64,000 nucleotides of DNA from Streptomyces sp. NBC_01446 (GCF_026340095.1 NZ_JAPEPO010000001.1:4122501-4186500); one strand, 5' to 3'; counted from the stretch's first letter, positions 45,505 through 53,998 are shown. Program-made: numbers and translations. Notes: generated by a model not told the origin, from the letters alone.

Positions 45505-46056
45505 TCAGCCCAAGTCCTCGAAGGCGTCGGCGAAACCGAGGTCGGACATGCCCGCGGGCGCGCGGCTCGCCACGCGCGTAGCGAAGTTGCCTTGCCTCTG
45601 TGTTTCGGCTTCGGAGCGCACGTCCTTGTGCACGACCACCCAGACGGTGACTTCACCGGAGGCGTCGTCACGTACGCCCCAGTCGTCGGCGAGCGCCGAG
45701 ATGATGTTGAGCCCGCGGCCGCCGTGCGCGGTGACCGAGGGCGTGGCCGGAACCGGGCGGGTCGGACCACCACCGTCCGTCACCTCGACGGTGAGACAGC
45801 CCCGCGCATCGACCCTCCAAGCGGCCCGGACGTCGCCGTCCCCGGCCATGTCGCCGCCCAGCGGCCTGCCGTGCCGGCAGGCGTTGCTCAGCAGTTCGGA
45901 AAGGATCAGTACGGCATCGTCGATGACCGCTTCCGAGACCCCGCCGACGCGCAGTTGATCACGCATGCGGTGCCTTGCTTCGCCCACGCCCGCAGGGCCA
46001 TGGGGTACGGCCATGCTCGACGACGTGGGCACCTCCTGTGCCACCACCAACGCCAC
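45505..46056 (-). CDS. RsbW-like ATP-binding protein, second copy
   Basis: A 183-residue GHKL ATPase-fold protein. N-box is LILSELLSNACRHG, G1 is EVTDGGGPTRP, and G2 is AHGGRGLNIISALADDWG. It lacks a histidine-kinase dimerisation region. It is the typical Streptomyces anti-sigma-like regulator. The GTG at 46056 has a GGGGG-like site; an ATG at 46014 is possible. The C-terminal 30 residues are an extension without clear fold. Partner unknown. Confidence 0.85.
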   Translation of the reverse strand: MALVVAQEVPTSSSMAVPHGPAGVGEARHRMRDQLRVGGVSEAVIDDAVLILSELLSNACRHGRPLGGDMAGDGDVRAAWRVDARGCLTVEVTDGGGPTRPVPATPSVTAHGGRGLNIISALADDWGVRDDASGEVTVWVVVHKDVRSEAETQRQGNFATRVASRAPAGMSDLGFADAFEDLG

Positions 46057-46205
46057 CCCCGAGACCTCCTTTGCCCCACGCCACGGTGTGAATGCCCCAA
46101 TGGACTGGACCGGAAACCGGCCAATCCACGCTCAGTGACGCACTCGTAACGATCGAATACGGAGCGAACGCGCCGGAGCACTCCCTGTGAGGGTGATGGC
46201 CGGAT

Positions 46206-47021
46206 TTAGCCCCTCCCGAGCTGGCGCAGAACCGCGCGGGGCCGGTTCGTGATGATCGCGTCGACGCCGAGGCCGACGCACAGGTCGACGTCCTCCGGCT
46301 CGTTGACCGTCCATACGTGCACCTGGTGGCCCGCCCGCTTGAGCTTCTCCACGTACCCGGGGTGGCTGCGCACGATCCGGATGCCCGGGCCTGCGATCGG
46401 CACTCCCCTGGGGAGGCGGCCGTCGCGGTGGCGGGGCGAGACGAACTGCATCAGGTAGACCGTCGGCAGGTGAGGGGACGCTGCCTGGATGCGGTGCAGG
46501 GAGCGGGCCGAGAAGCTCATGACGCGCACTGGGGACGGTGCGTCGGGGGCTCCGGTCGGGGCGTCCAGGCCGAACCGCTTGAGGAGCATCAGGAGGCGTT
46601 CCTCGACCTGGCCGGCCCAGCGGGTGGGGTGCTTGGTCTCGATGGCGAGTTCCACGCGGCGGCCCGCGTCGGCGACCAGTTCGAGCAGCCGCTCCAGGGT
46701 CAGGACGGAGGTGTCCTCCCAGTCGGGGCCCTCCGTGCTGGTGCGGCTGGCTTCGCTGTTCTTCCAGGAGCCGAAGTCGAGGGCGGCGAGATCCGCCAGT
46801 TCCAGGGCCGACACCGCTCCGCGTCCGTTCGACGTACGGTTGACGCGGCGGTCGTGCACACAGACGAGATGGCCGTCCGCGGTGAGCCGCACATCGCATT
46901 CGAGGGCGTCGGCACCGTCTTCGATGGCCCTTCTGTACGCGGCCAGCGTGTGCTCGGGGGCCTCGTCGGAGGCTCCGCGGTGGGCGACGACCTGGATCTG
47001 CTGCTGTCGTGCGAGGGTCAC
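46206..47021 (-). CDS. Glycerophosphodiester phosphodiesterase
   Basis: A 271-residue GDPD-family TIM barrel that hydrolyses glycerophosphodiesters to glycerol 3-phosphate and an alcohol. The motifs are VVAHRGASDEAPEHT (HRG), LECDVRLTADGHLVCVHD (E-x-D and the general-base His), LAIETKHP, and VHVWTVNEPED. No signal peptide is present, so it is cytoplasmic. The GTG at 47021 is chosen because the frame upstream is not family-like. The start is divergent from the HtrA-like gene. Confidence 0.9.
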   Translation of the reverse strand: MTLARQQQIQVVAHRGASDEAPEHTLAAYRRAIEDGADALECDVRLTADGHLVCVHDRRVNRTSNGRGAVSALELADLAALDFGSWKNSEASRTSTEGPDWEDTSVLTLERLLELVADAGRRVELAIETKHPTRWAGQVEERLLMLLKRFGLDAPTGAPDAPSPVRVMSFSARSLHRIQAASPHLPTVYLMQFVSPRHRDGRLPRGVPIAGPGIRIVRSHPGYVEKLKRAGHQVHVWTVNEPEDVDLCVGLGVDAIITNRPRAVLRQLGRG

Positions 47022-47210
47022 CGCGTCATGGTGCCATTGCGAGGCGCTGGGCCGCCCAGGGGATGCATCGGTTTCACCCGGAGTAAAGGATGGCACCGGA
47101 CACACAGGAACGCCTTATGGTGCCCTGACGTCCCATGGGAAAAGCTGACCGCATACAAACAGCAATGACGATGGAATCAGTGGTACAGCCGTGGATCGAG
47201 GAGAAGAGCT

Positions 47211-48683
47211 GTGAGCACCGAGAACGAGGGCACTTCAGTACCCCCGGCCCCGTCCGCACCTCCCGTGCCGGTGGAATCTCCCGCTACTCCCGCACCCGCC
47301 GGTTCCGCACCTCCTCCGGAGCCCGCCGACGCACCCACCGCGGCGTTGCCGCCGGTCGAGGGCGCGGCGCCGGGGGCGTACGAGGGTTCCGGCGCGGCCT
47401 CGGGGGCTGCACCGGGACCCGGCGGGCAGCCCGAGGCCGCGAACGCGGCCTCGGGCGGCTGGCCACCTCCGCCGCCCGCCGTTCCCGCGTACGCGGACGG
47501 CGGCGGCGGTGGGCACTCCTGGGGCGCCTCCTACCAGGCTCCGGAGCCCAAGCCGGGCCCCCGGCGTGGCGGGCTGCTGGCCGCGGTGGTCGCGGCGGCC
47601 CTGATCGCGGGCGGTGTCGGCGGCGGCGTCGGCTACTGGGCCGCCGAGCGCAACGACGACGGTGGTTCGGGCTCGACGACGGTCTCCGCCTCGGACAACC
47701 CGGCCGACTTCAAGCGTGACCCGTCCTCGGTCGCCGGCCTCGCGGCGAACGCGCTGCCGAGCACCGTCACCATCGAGGCCGAGGGCAGCGACGGCGAGGG
47801 TGGCACGGGCAGCGGCTTCGTCTACGACACGCAGGGCCACATCCTCACCAACAACCACGTGGTGGCTTCCGCAGCCGACGGAGGGAAGCTTTCGGCCACG
47901 TTCTCGAACGGCAAGAAGTACGACGCCGAGGTGGTCGGCCGTGCCCAGGGCTACGACGTCGCGGTCATCAAGCTGAAGAACGCCCCGTCGAACCTGAAGC
48001 CGTTGTCGCTCGCCAACTCGGACAAGGTCGCCGTCGGTGACTCGACCATCGCTATCGGCGCGCCCTTCGGCCTGTCGAACACGGTGACCACGGGCATCGT
48101 CTCGGCGAAGAACCGCCCGGTGGCCTCCAGCGACAGCTCGGGCAGCAGCAAGGCGTCGTACATGAACGCGCTGCAGACCGATGCGTCGATCAACCCGGGC
48201 AACTCGGGCGGTCCGCTGCTCAACGCGCGGGGTGCGGTCATCGGCATCAACTCGGCGATCCAGCCGGGGAGCAGCGGCGGCATCGGGGGCTCCGGCCAGT
48301 CGGGCTCCGTCGGCCTCGGCTTCGCCATCCCGATCAACCAAGCGAAGAACGTCGCCAAGCAGCTCATCAAGACGGGCGAGCCGGTCTACCCGGTGATCGG
48401 CGCGTCGGTCGCGCTGGACGAGCAGAGTGGCGGAGCGAAGATCACCGAGCAGGGCGCGGGCGGCTCGTCCGCGGTCACGGCGAACGGCCCGGCGGACAAG
48501 GCAGGCCTGAAGCCCGGCGATGTCATCACCAAGCTCGACGACTCGGTGATCGACAGCGGTCCGACCCTGATCGGCCAGATCTGGACACACAAGCCGGGCG
48601 ACACGGTCAAGATCACGTACAAGCGCGGCGGCACGGAGCACACGGTCGACGTGGTCCTCGGTGAGCGCAAGGGCGACAGCTGA
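47211..48683 (+). CDS. HtrA/DegP-like membrane-anchored serine protease with PDZ domain
   Basis: A 490-residue protein. About 120 residues of Pro/Ala-rich cytoplasmic tail precede one membrane helix (about 121-143). A trypsin-like domain (about 170-390) has the triad His216 (TNNHVV), Asp249 (GYDVAVIKL) and Ser332 (NPGNSGGPLL). A C-terminal PDZ domain (about 395-480; KAGLKPGDVITKLDD) follows. It degrades or refolds misfolded exported proteins. The GTG at 47211 follows GAGGAGA. tRNA-Ser is 61 bp downstream. Confidence 0.94.
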   Translation: MSTENEGTSVPPAPSAPPVPVESPATPAPAGSAPPPEPADAPTAALPPVEGAAPGAYEGSGAASGAAPGPGGQPEAANAASGGWPPPPPAVPAYADGGGGGHSWGASYQAPEPKPGPRRGGLLAAVVAAALIAGGVGGGVGYWAAERNDDGGSGSTTVSASDNPADFKRDPSSVAGLAANALPSTVTIEAEGSDGEGGTGSGFVYDTQGHILTNNHVVASAADGGKLSATFSNGKKYDAEVVGRAQGYDVAVIKLKNAPSNLKPLSLANSDKVAVGDSTIAIGAPFGLSNTVTTGIVSAKNRPVASSDSSGSSKASYMNALQTDASINPGNSGGPLLNARGAVIGINSAIQPGSSGGIGGSGQSGSVGLGFAIPINQAKNVAKQLIKTGEPVYPVIGASVALDEQSGGAKITEQGAGGSSAVTANGPADKAGLKPGDVITKLDDSVIDSGPTLIGQIWTHKPGDTVKITYKRGGTEHTVDVVLGERKGDS

Positions 48684-48744
48684 CCGAACTCCCGGCCGAA
48701 CCCGCTACCCTGGTCCTCGCTCCGCCGGTCGCCGGCGGGGCGAG

Positions 48745-48829
48745 GGTGGGTTGCCCGAGCGGCCTAAGGGAACGGTCTTGAAAACCGTCGTGGCGCGAGT
48801 CACCGTGGGTTCAAATCCCACACCCACCG
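48745..48829 (+). tRNA. tRNA-Ser (anticodon TGA)
   Basis: An 85-nt class II tRNA. The acceptor GGTGGGT pairs with ACCCACC and is followed by a G discriminator. The anticodon stem/loop is ACGGT-CTTGAAA-ACCGT, anticodon TGA. A long variable arm (CGTGGCGCGAGTCACC) is typical of tRNA-Ser, and the T arm is GTGGG-TTCAAAT-CCCAC. The 3' CCA is not encoded. A terminator follows 17 bp downstream. Confidence 0.96.
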
Positions 48830-48846
48830 CCGGTAGGTAGGTGTTC

Positions 48847-48880
48847 GTAAGGGGCGTTCGCTATGGCGGGCGCCCCTTAC
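48847..48880 (+). terminator. Hairpin terminator after tRNA-Ser
   Basis: A 10-bp perfect stem GTAAGGGGCG/CGCCCCTTAC with a 14-nt loop, 17 bp past the tRNA end. Confidence 0.85.
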
Positions 48881-48944
48881 GCGTGTCCCAGGGAGGCGGG
48901 TTCGTCCGGGTGCGGGGAGGGCTTGCCCTCCGGGACGTCACGTC

Positions 48945-49829
48945 TTACGCCTCCGCGTCGTTGCGCTGGGTAAGGCGGGCTGCTGAGGCGACCGTGGATC
49001 GGGCCTCGCGTTCCGTCAGGCCCGTGCGAGTCGCGGCTTCCACGAGGGCGTTCGTGAGACTGTCGCCGAGGTCGCTCTCGTAGGCGCGGCAAGCGGCCCA
49101 GAACAGACGGGTGTTGCGCTGTCCCTCATGTGCCGCGAGCACGAACTGGACCAGGCCCTGGCCGTGTTGGCCCGCATGCGCCGGTGACGGGTGATGCACG
49201 CGTGGCGGGGGCGTGAGCAGGCGCAGGAGTGCCGGCGGGCAGGGCGCGACGGGCAGGTGGGCGGTGCCGGGGACCGCGCTGTAGACGCCCTGGGCCGTGC
49301 GCGATCCGGGGCCCACGAGGTAGCCGCCCGCGCCGCGGATGTCGATGCCCGGCGCGAGGCGTCCCGCCGAGTTGGGGACCACGACGTCCGGCGGTCCGGA
49401 GAGCCACACATGACGGCCGCCGCTTGGGGTGGCCACGACGACGGTGTCCGGGATCGTGAAGAGGTGGCGCAGCGCCAGTTCGCGCAGCGCGGACGAGGAG
49501 TCCGTGCCGGACTTGGTGTCGAGGTCCACACCGATGAGGTGGTGCGGTGGGAGTCCGCACGCGATGCCGTAGCCGGTGGCGCGGGGCGCCGCCGCGAAGA
49601 GGTCACGGATGCGGCGCGGGTCGGTCGTGGCGTCGTACACGCCGTGGCCGGGGCGGCCGCATTCGCCGTGGCACGGGGCCGGGTCGGGTTCGTCGCGGTG
49701 CGGGGAGCGCAGGGCGGGGAGCTTCGTGCGGGAGAGCGGGATCACGGCCAGTCCACGCTCGGCGGCGGAGAGGGCGTGGGCGAGGGCCAGGGTCGCAAGG
49801 GGTACGGCATGCCGGTCGGTGGTGGCCAT
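48945..49829 (-). CDS. Bifunctional DNA primase/polymerase (PrimPol, N-terminal domain type)
   Basis: A 294-residue PrimPol/AEP-superfamily protein. The catalytic residues are present: Asp102 and Asp104 in GVDLDTK, His140 in SGGRHVWLS, and Asp163 in PGIDIRGAGGY. The N-terminus has a CHGEC-GRPGHG region. Such proteins prime and extend DNA and are often encoded on plasmids and integrative elements, yet here no integrase or helicase is adjacent. The ATG at 49829 replaces a longer frame. Its relative at 42735-43430 lacks these residues. Function may be in repair or tolerance of stalled forks (inference). Confidence 0.88.
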   Translation of the reverse strand: MATTDRHAVPLATLALAHALSAAERGLAVIPLSRTKLPALRSPHRDEPDPAPCHGECGRPGHGVYDATTDPRRIRDLFAAAPRATGYGIACGLPPHHLIGVDLDTKSGTDSSSALRELALRHLFTIPDTVVVATPSGGRHVWLSGPPDVVVPNSAGRLAPGIDIRGAGGYLVGPGSRTAQGVYSAVPGTAHLPVAPCPPALLRLLTPPPRVHHPSPAHAGQHGQGLVQFVLAAHEGQRNTRLFWAACRAYESDLGDSLTNALVEAATRTGLTEREARSTVASAARLTQRNDAEA

Positions 49830-50160
49830 GCATCCATGTTCGTACGAATGTTCGAGTAAAGGAAGAGGGGCTCGCCCGGGTGGAGCGTATTTACCAAAAA
49901 TGTGCCGAAACGCTTCAGCTCCTGCGGTGGCCGCCCCGTCCCGCACCGGTCGGGCGTAATCCGGGCTGAGCTGGGGCTTTAAGGCCGTGAAGCAGGTTTA
50001 TCGACATGTCCTCACGCTTGCGAGGGAATACGGCCTTCCGCCCTGGTTCGACGGGGATTCGGTGGGCAATTCTGATCTCGCGACGTCGTGAGCAACGACC
50101 GAGGTGGTCGGCCAACCGCCTTGGAGCAACCCGTAGTTACCTGTTCCTGGAGGAATTGAC
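49830..50160. other. Intergenic region upstream of a small secreted protein
   Basis: About 330 bp, with divergent promoters of the PrimPol gene and the secreted-protein gene. CTGGAGGAATTGAC (50145-50158) is a strong ribosome site just before the ATG at 50161. No other feature is recognised. Confidence 0.6.
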
Positions 50161-50478
50161 ATGGCACACGTCCGTACCGCCCGCGCCCTCGCCCTCGCCG
50201 CCGTCGCCGCCCTGCCCCTCGCGGCAGCCCTCTTCTCGGGGGTGGCGATGGCCGACAACGGGTCCTTCGCGGACAACGGATCGAACGCGGGTGTGGCGAC
50301 CGTGAGCGGCAGCGGTGTCGGCGGCAACAACCACGGCAACTCGTCCACCACGCAGCAGCAGGCGGTGGGCTCCGGCGCCTCGAACCAGAACAACACGGCC
50401 CAGGTGAACGGCTCCGCGTTCACGGCCATCGACCAGTCGAACGAGAACATCGCGGTGCGCTTCACCAAGCTCTGGTGA
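50161..50478 (+). CDS. Small secreted Gly/Asn/Ser-rich protein
   Basis: A 105-residue protein with a signal peptide (ALALAAVAALPLAAALFSGVAMA) and a mature part of about 75 residues rich in Gly, Asn, Ser and Gln. It contains pairs of Asn-rich motifs (GVGGNNHGNSST and GSGASNQNNTAQVNGSA). The composition recalls surface-associated, possibly amyloid-forming, small exported proteins of Streptomyces aerial hyphae, but it is not a chaplin or rodlin by sequence. The ribosome site is strong and a terminator follows. Confidence 0.78.
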   Translation: MAHVRTARALALAAVAALPLAAALFSGVAMADNGSFADNGSNAGVATVSGSGVGGNNHGNSSTTQQQAVGSGASNQNNTAQVNGSAFTAIDQSNENIAVRFTKLW

Positions 50479-50526
50479 CCCGCAGGCTCCTGTCGGCGGG
50501 GGCCATTGCCAGGGGTGCGTGACATC

Positions 50527-50556
50527 TGTGCGGCGGTGCTTCGGCATCGCCGCACA
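50527..50556 (+). terminator. Hairpin terminator after the small secreted protein
   Basis: A 13-bp stem with a TTCG tetraloop (TGTGCGGCGGTGC-TTCG-GCATCGCCGCACA; one G-U pair) is followed by GGCGTTTTC. Very stable. Confidence 0.9.
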
Positions 50557-50603
50557 GGCGTTTTCGCGCACCCGACAGCCCTTCACGCGCGCGTGCTGAT
50601 CCC

Positions 50604-50655
50604 TTGACACCCGTACCGAACCTGGCGGACAGTCGTACCGAATCTGACGGTCAGT
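50604..50655 (+). promoter_or_regulatory. Promoter with 22-bp direct repeat upstream of the igr-like operon
   Basis: TTGACA at 50604-50609 is a -35 candidate. Two 22-bp copies (50612-50633 and 50634-50655, three mismatches) start CGTACCGAA and end with GGACAGT or GGTCAGT. TCTGACGGTCAGTCAGA within and after the second copy is partly palindromic. This overlaps the likely -10 region, so repression by a TetR- or MarR-type regulator is plausible. Confidence 0.6.
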
Positions 50656-50710
50656 CAGAAATCGACGGTCAGAGACCCTTGTTCGTACGAGGTCCGGGAG
50701 GGCCGCCGCC

Positions 50711-51934
50711 GTGCACCTCGCCCCCACCGCACGCCAGCATGAACTCCGCGCCGAACTGCGCGCCTACTTCCGGGAACTGATGCCGGACGGGCCGCCCGCG
50801 CACGACGACCGAACGACCCAGCGGTGCCTGCTGCGCCGCATCGGTGCCGACGGCCTCCTCGGGCTCGGCTGGCCCGTCGAGTACGGAGGCCGGGGCCGGG
50901 GGTCCGACGAGCAGTTCGTCTTCTTCGACGAGGCGTATCGCGCGGGCGCGCCTGTCTCCATGGTGACCCTGAACACCGTCGGGCCGACCTTGATCAAGTA
51001 CGGGACCGAGGCACAGAAGGCGTACTTCCTGCCGCGGATCCTCAAGGGCGAGCTCGTCTTCGCGATCGGGTACAGCGAGCCGTCGGCGGGGACCGACCTG
51101 GCCTCGCTGCGGACGCGGGCGGTCCGCGACGGCGACGACTGGATCATCGACGGGCAGAAGGTCTTCACGTCGAACGCGCAGAACGCCGACTGGATCTGGC
51201 TGGCTTGCCGTACGGACCCCGAAGCCGCCAAGCACCAGGGCATCTCGATCGTTCTCGTGCCGACGGACGCCGCCGGCTTCAGCTGGACTCCCATCGAGAC
51301 CGTAGGCGGCCTGACCACCACCGCCACGTACTACGACGGGATCCGCGTCCCCGCCTCGAATCTCGTCGGGGACGAGAACGCGGGCTGGAGTCTCATCACC
51401 AATCAGCTCAACCATGAGCGGGTCGCGCTCGCCGCGATCGGGATGCAGGCCGAGGACTTCTACGCGGCGGTGCTCGAAGCGGTTCGTTCACCCGATCCGG
51501 TGACGGGAGAACGCCGGATCGACGTGCCGTGGGTCCGGTCTCGGCTGGCCGAGGTACATGCCCGTCTCGCGGCAACGCGCCTGCTCAACTGGCGTTTGGT
51601 GGGGGACGTCGGGGCGGGGCGGCTCGCGCCGGGCGACGCGAGCGGCGTGAAAGTCATGGGAACCGAATCGGCGGTCGAGGTGTACCGAATGTGTCAGGAG
51701 ATCGCGGGAGACGCGGCGCTGGTTCGAGCCGGGTCGCCGGGGGCGTTCGGTGGTGGGGCTGGTGGTGGCGCGGGTGGCGGGTCGGGCGGTGGTGCTTGGG
51801 GCGGGACGGCGGAGGGGGAGCTGGAGCGGATGAACAGGGCAGCGCAGATCAACACGTTCGGGGGCGGCGTGAGCGAGGTGCAGCGGGAGATCGTCGCGAC
51901 GATGCGGCTCGGGATGAGGAGGGGACGGCGGTGA
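50711..51934 (+). CDS. Acyl-CoA dehydrogenase (FadE/ChsE-like subunit) with Gly-rich insert
   Basis: A 407-residue acyl-CoA dehydrogenase with FAD/substrate motifs FAIGYSEPSAGTDLASL, WIIDGQKVFTSNA and a C-terminal helical domain. It resembles one subunit of the heterotetrameric ChsE1-ChsE2 enzymes that oxidise steroid side-chain CoA esters in mycobacteria. Near residues 341-364 there is a glycine-rich insert (about 24 residues, GGGAGGGAGGG type) not expected in the fold. The GTG start at 50711 has a weak ribosome site. The stop overlaps the next gene by four bases (GTGA). Substrate is inferred. Confidence 0.85.
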   Translation: MHLAPTARQHELRAELRAYFRELMPDGPPAHDDRTTQRCLLRRIGADGLLGLGWPVEYGGRGRGSDEQFVFFDEAYRAGAPVSMVTLNTVGPTLIKYGTEAQKAYFLPRILKGELVFAIGYSEPSAGTDLASLRTRAVRDGDDWIIDGQKVFTSNAQNADWIWLACRTDPEAAKHQGISIVLVPTDAAGFSWTPIETVGGLTTTATYYDGIRVPASNLVGDENAGWSLITNQLNHERVALAAIGMQAEDFYAAVLEAVRSPDPVTGERRIDVPWVRSRLAEVHARLAATRLLNWRLVGDVGAGRLAPGDASGVKVMGTESAVEVYRMCQEIAGDAALVRAGSPGAFGGGAGGGAGGGSGGGAWGGTAEGELERMNRAAQINTFGGGVSEVQREIVATMRLGMRRGRR

Positions 51935-52896
51935 CCGGCGACATGACGTACGACGCGCTGAAGGCTTTCGAAGGGCTGCCCGCGGCCACCGCGGGGGTGG
52001 GCAGGGACCTGGTCAACGCGCCGATGATCAGGCACTGGTGCGAGGCGATGGGCGACACGAACCCCGCGTACGAGGGGCCCGACGCCATAGCGCCGCCGAC
52101 CATGCTCCAGGCCTGGACGATGGGTGGGCTATCCGGGCACCAGGGGCGCAGCGGCGCCCACGACGAGCTGTTCGCGCTGCTGGACGGCGCGGGGTACACC
52201 TCGGTCGTCGCCACCGACTGCGAGCAGGAGTATCTGCGTCCGCTGCGGCCCGGTGACGCGATCACCTTCGACGCGGTGATCGAGTCGGTGTCCGAGCGCA
52301 AGACGACGAAGCTGGGCACGGGGCACTTCGTCACGACGCGCATGGATGTCAGGGCGGACGGCGAGCTCGCCGGGACACATAGCTTCCGGATCCTCAAGTA
52401 CGCCCCGGCGGCGCGGGCAGGGCTGGCGGTGGGGCAGGCGCGGGAGCAGCAGGCCCGGCGGCCCCGTCCGGTGGTCAACCGGGACAACGCCGGGTTCTGG
52501 GAAGGGGTCCGCGAGCACCGCCTCCTCATCCAGCGCTGCGAGGCGTGCGGGACGCTGCGCTTCCCCTGGCTGCCGGGGTGCGGCGCGTGCGCCTCGCAGG
52601 ACTGGAGCACGGTCGAGGCGAGCGGCGAGGGGACCGTCTTCTCGTACGTGGTGATGCACCACCCGTCCTTCCCCGCCTTCGACCCGCCGTACGCGGTGGG
52701 CCTGATCGAGCTGGCCGAAGGCGTCCGGATCATCAGCAACGTGGTGGGGGTGCCGTACGACAAGGTCCGAATAGGGATGCCGCTGCGGCTCGAATTCCTT
52801 CGGGTGGACGAGGAGTTGGAGCTGCCGGTCTTCCGGGGCGGTGACGGTGCCGCTGTGGGGGCTGCTACGGGTGTCGCCGCGGGACGGGAGGGCTGA
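51931..52896 (+). CDS. MaoC-like/DUF35 two-domain protein (ChsH2-like)
   Basis: A 321-residue protein. The N-terminal about 160 residues are a hot-dog MaoC-like domain (HWCEAMGDTNPAYEGPDAIA, PPTMLQAWTMGG). The C-terminal about 140 residues are a DUF35 OB-fold with a zinc ribbon (CEACGTLRFPWLPGCGAC; C-x2-C-x10-C-x2-C) and HHPSFPAFDPPYAVGLIEL. This is the composition of ChsH2 in the mycobacterial igr operon, whose DUF35 part binds the Ltp2 lyase. The GTG at 51931 follows AGGAGGGGACGGCG and overlaps the previous gene. Confidence 0.9.
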   Translation: MTGDMTYDALKAFEGLPAATAGVGRDLVNAPMIRHWCEAMGDTNPAYEGPDAIAPPTMLQAWTMGGLSGHQGRSGAHDELFALLDGAGYTSVVATDCEQEYLRPLRPGDAITFDAVIESVSERKTTKLGTGHFVTTRMDVRADGELAGTHSFRILKYAPAARAGLAVGQAREQQARRPRPVVNRDNAGFWEGVREHRLLIQRCEACGTLRFPWLPGCGACASQDWSTVEASGEGTVFSYVVMHHPSFPAFDPPYAVGLIELAEGVRIISNVVGVPYDKVRIGMPLRLEFLRVDEELELPVFRGGDGAAVGAATGVAAGREG

Positions 52897-52897
52897 C

Positions 52898-53998
52898 GTG
52901 GACTTCACACCTACGCAGGACCAGGTGGCCGCAGCCGACCTGGCCGCGCGGATCTTCGGTGACCTGTCGACCCCCGAGCACCTCGCGGCGGCCGGCAAGG
53001 GAACGGACCCCGAGCTGTGGAAGGCGCTCGGCTCGGCGGGGCTGCCGGGGGCGGTGGAGGAGACCGGGCTGCTCGGGCTCGTGCTGATGCTGGAGGAGCA
53101 GGGCCGGACGACGGCGCAGGTGCCGTTCGCCGCCAGTTGCGCGTACGGGCTGCTCGCGGTGGCGCGGCATGGCACCTCCGAGCAGCGGGACCGGTTGCTG
53201 CCGGGGCTGAGGGACGGGACGGAGGTGGCGACGGGGGCGTTCCCCGCGCAGGCGGGGGTGCGGGTCGACGGAGCGGAGGCCGGGGAGACGGGGACGGGCG
53301 GGGGCACGGGGCGGCTCACGGGGGTGGTGCCCTGGGTTCCGTGGCTCCGGGACGCGTCCTGGGTTCTGGTGGCGGCGGCCGACCGGGGCCTGTGGAGAGT
53401 GCGTACGGCCGATGCCGGCTGCGACGCGGTCGAGCTCACCGCGCCCTGGTCGGCGGGCCGGCTGGTTCTCGACGGGGCGCCGGCGGAGAAGGTCGGCGGG
53501 CCCGGTGCGTACGACGACATCCTGGCGATGGCGCGGACCTCGTTCGCGGGGCTCCAGGCCGGGGTCTGCGCGGGGTCGCTGGCGCGTGCCGTGGAGTACA
53601 CGAACGAGCGGGAGCAGTTCGGCAGACCGCTCGCCGCGAAGCAGGGGGTTCAACTCCGGGCGGCCGACGCCTATATGGACACGGAGGCCATCCGCGTCAC
53701 CGCGTACGAGGCGGCATGGCGACGGGACGAAGGGCTGCCGCACGCGGGCCATGCGCTGACCGCGGCCTGGTGGGCATCGGAAGCGGGTAGACGGGTCGTG
53801 CACGCCGGACAGCATTTGCACGGCGGCATGGGCGCCGACCTGGAGCATCCCGTGCACCGGCATTTCCTGTGGGGCAGGCAGCTCGACGCGTATCTGGGAT
53901 GCGGGGGTGAACTGCTCGCGGAGCTGGGCGACTTGATCGCCGGTGGCGAGGGGGGCGGCACGGAGGAGGCGGGGGCGACATGGGCAGCGCGGAAGTGA
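52898..53998 (+). CDS. Acyl-CoA dehydrogenase, second subunit (FadE/ChsE-like)
   Basis: A 366-residue acyl-CoA dehydrogenase-family protein. It has the C-terminal helical part (SFAGLQAGVCAGSLARAVEYT, EREQFGRPLAAKQGVQ, HAGQHLHGGMGADLEHPVHR), but the middle domain is shortened and Gly-rich (GETGTGGGTG). In the ChsE1-ChsE2 pair, one subunit holds the catalytic base and the other supports FAD binding; this protein looks like the partner. The GTG at 52898 follows GGGAGGG. It overlaps the MaoC gene by 19 bp. Confidence 0.86.
   Translation: MDFTPTQDQVAAADLAARIFGDLSTPEHLAAAGKGTDPELWKALGSAGLPGAVEETGLLGLVLMLEEQGRTTAQVPFAASCAYGLLAVARHGTSEQRDRLLPGLRDGTEVATGAFPAQAGVRVDGAEAGETGTGGGTGRLTGVVPWVPWLRDASWVLVAAADRGLWRVRTADAGCDAVELTAPWSAGRLVLDGAPAEKVGGPGAYDDILAMARTSFAGLQAGVCAGSLARAVEYTNEREQFGRPLAAKQGVQLRAADAYMDTEAIRVTAYEAAWRRDEGLPHAGHALTAAWWASEAGRRVVHAGQHLHGGMGADLEHPVHRHFLWGRQLDAYLGCGGELLAELGDLIAGGEGGGTEEAGATWAARK

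Noticed and set aside
48745..49829. Integrated element at tRNA-Ser
   Set aside because: No integrase, no direct repeat of the tRNA 3' end and no change in base composition were seen.
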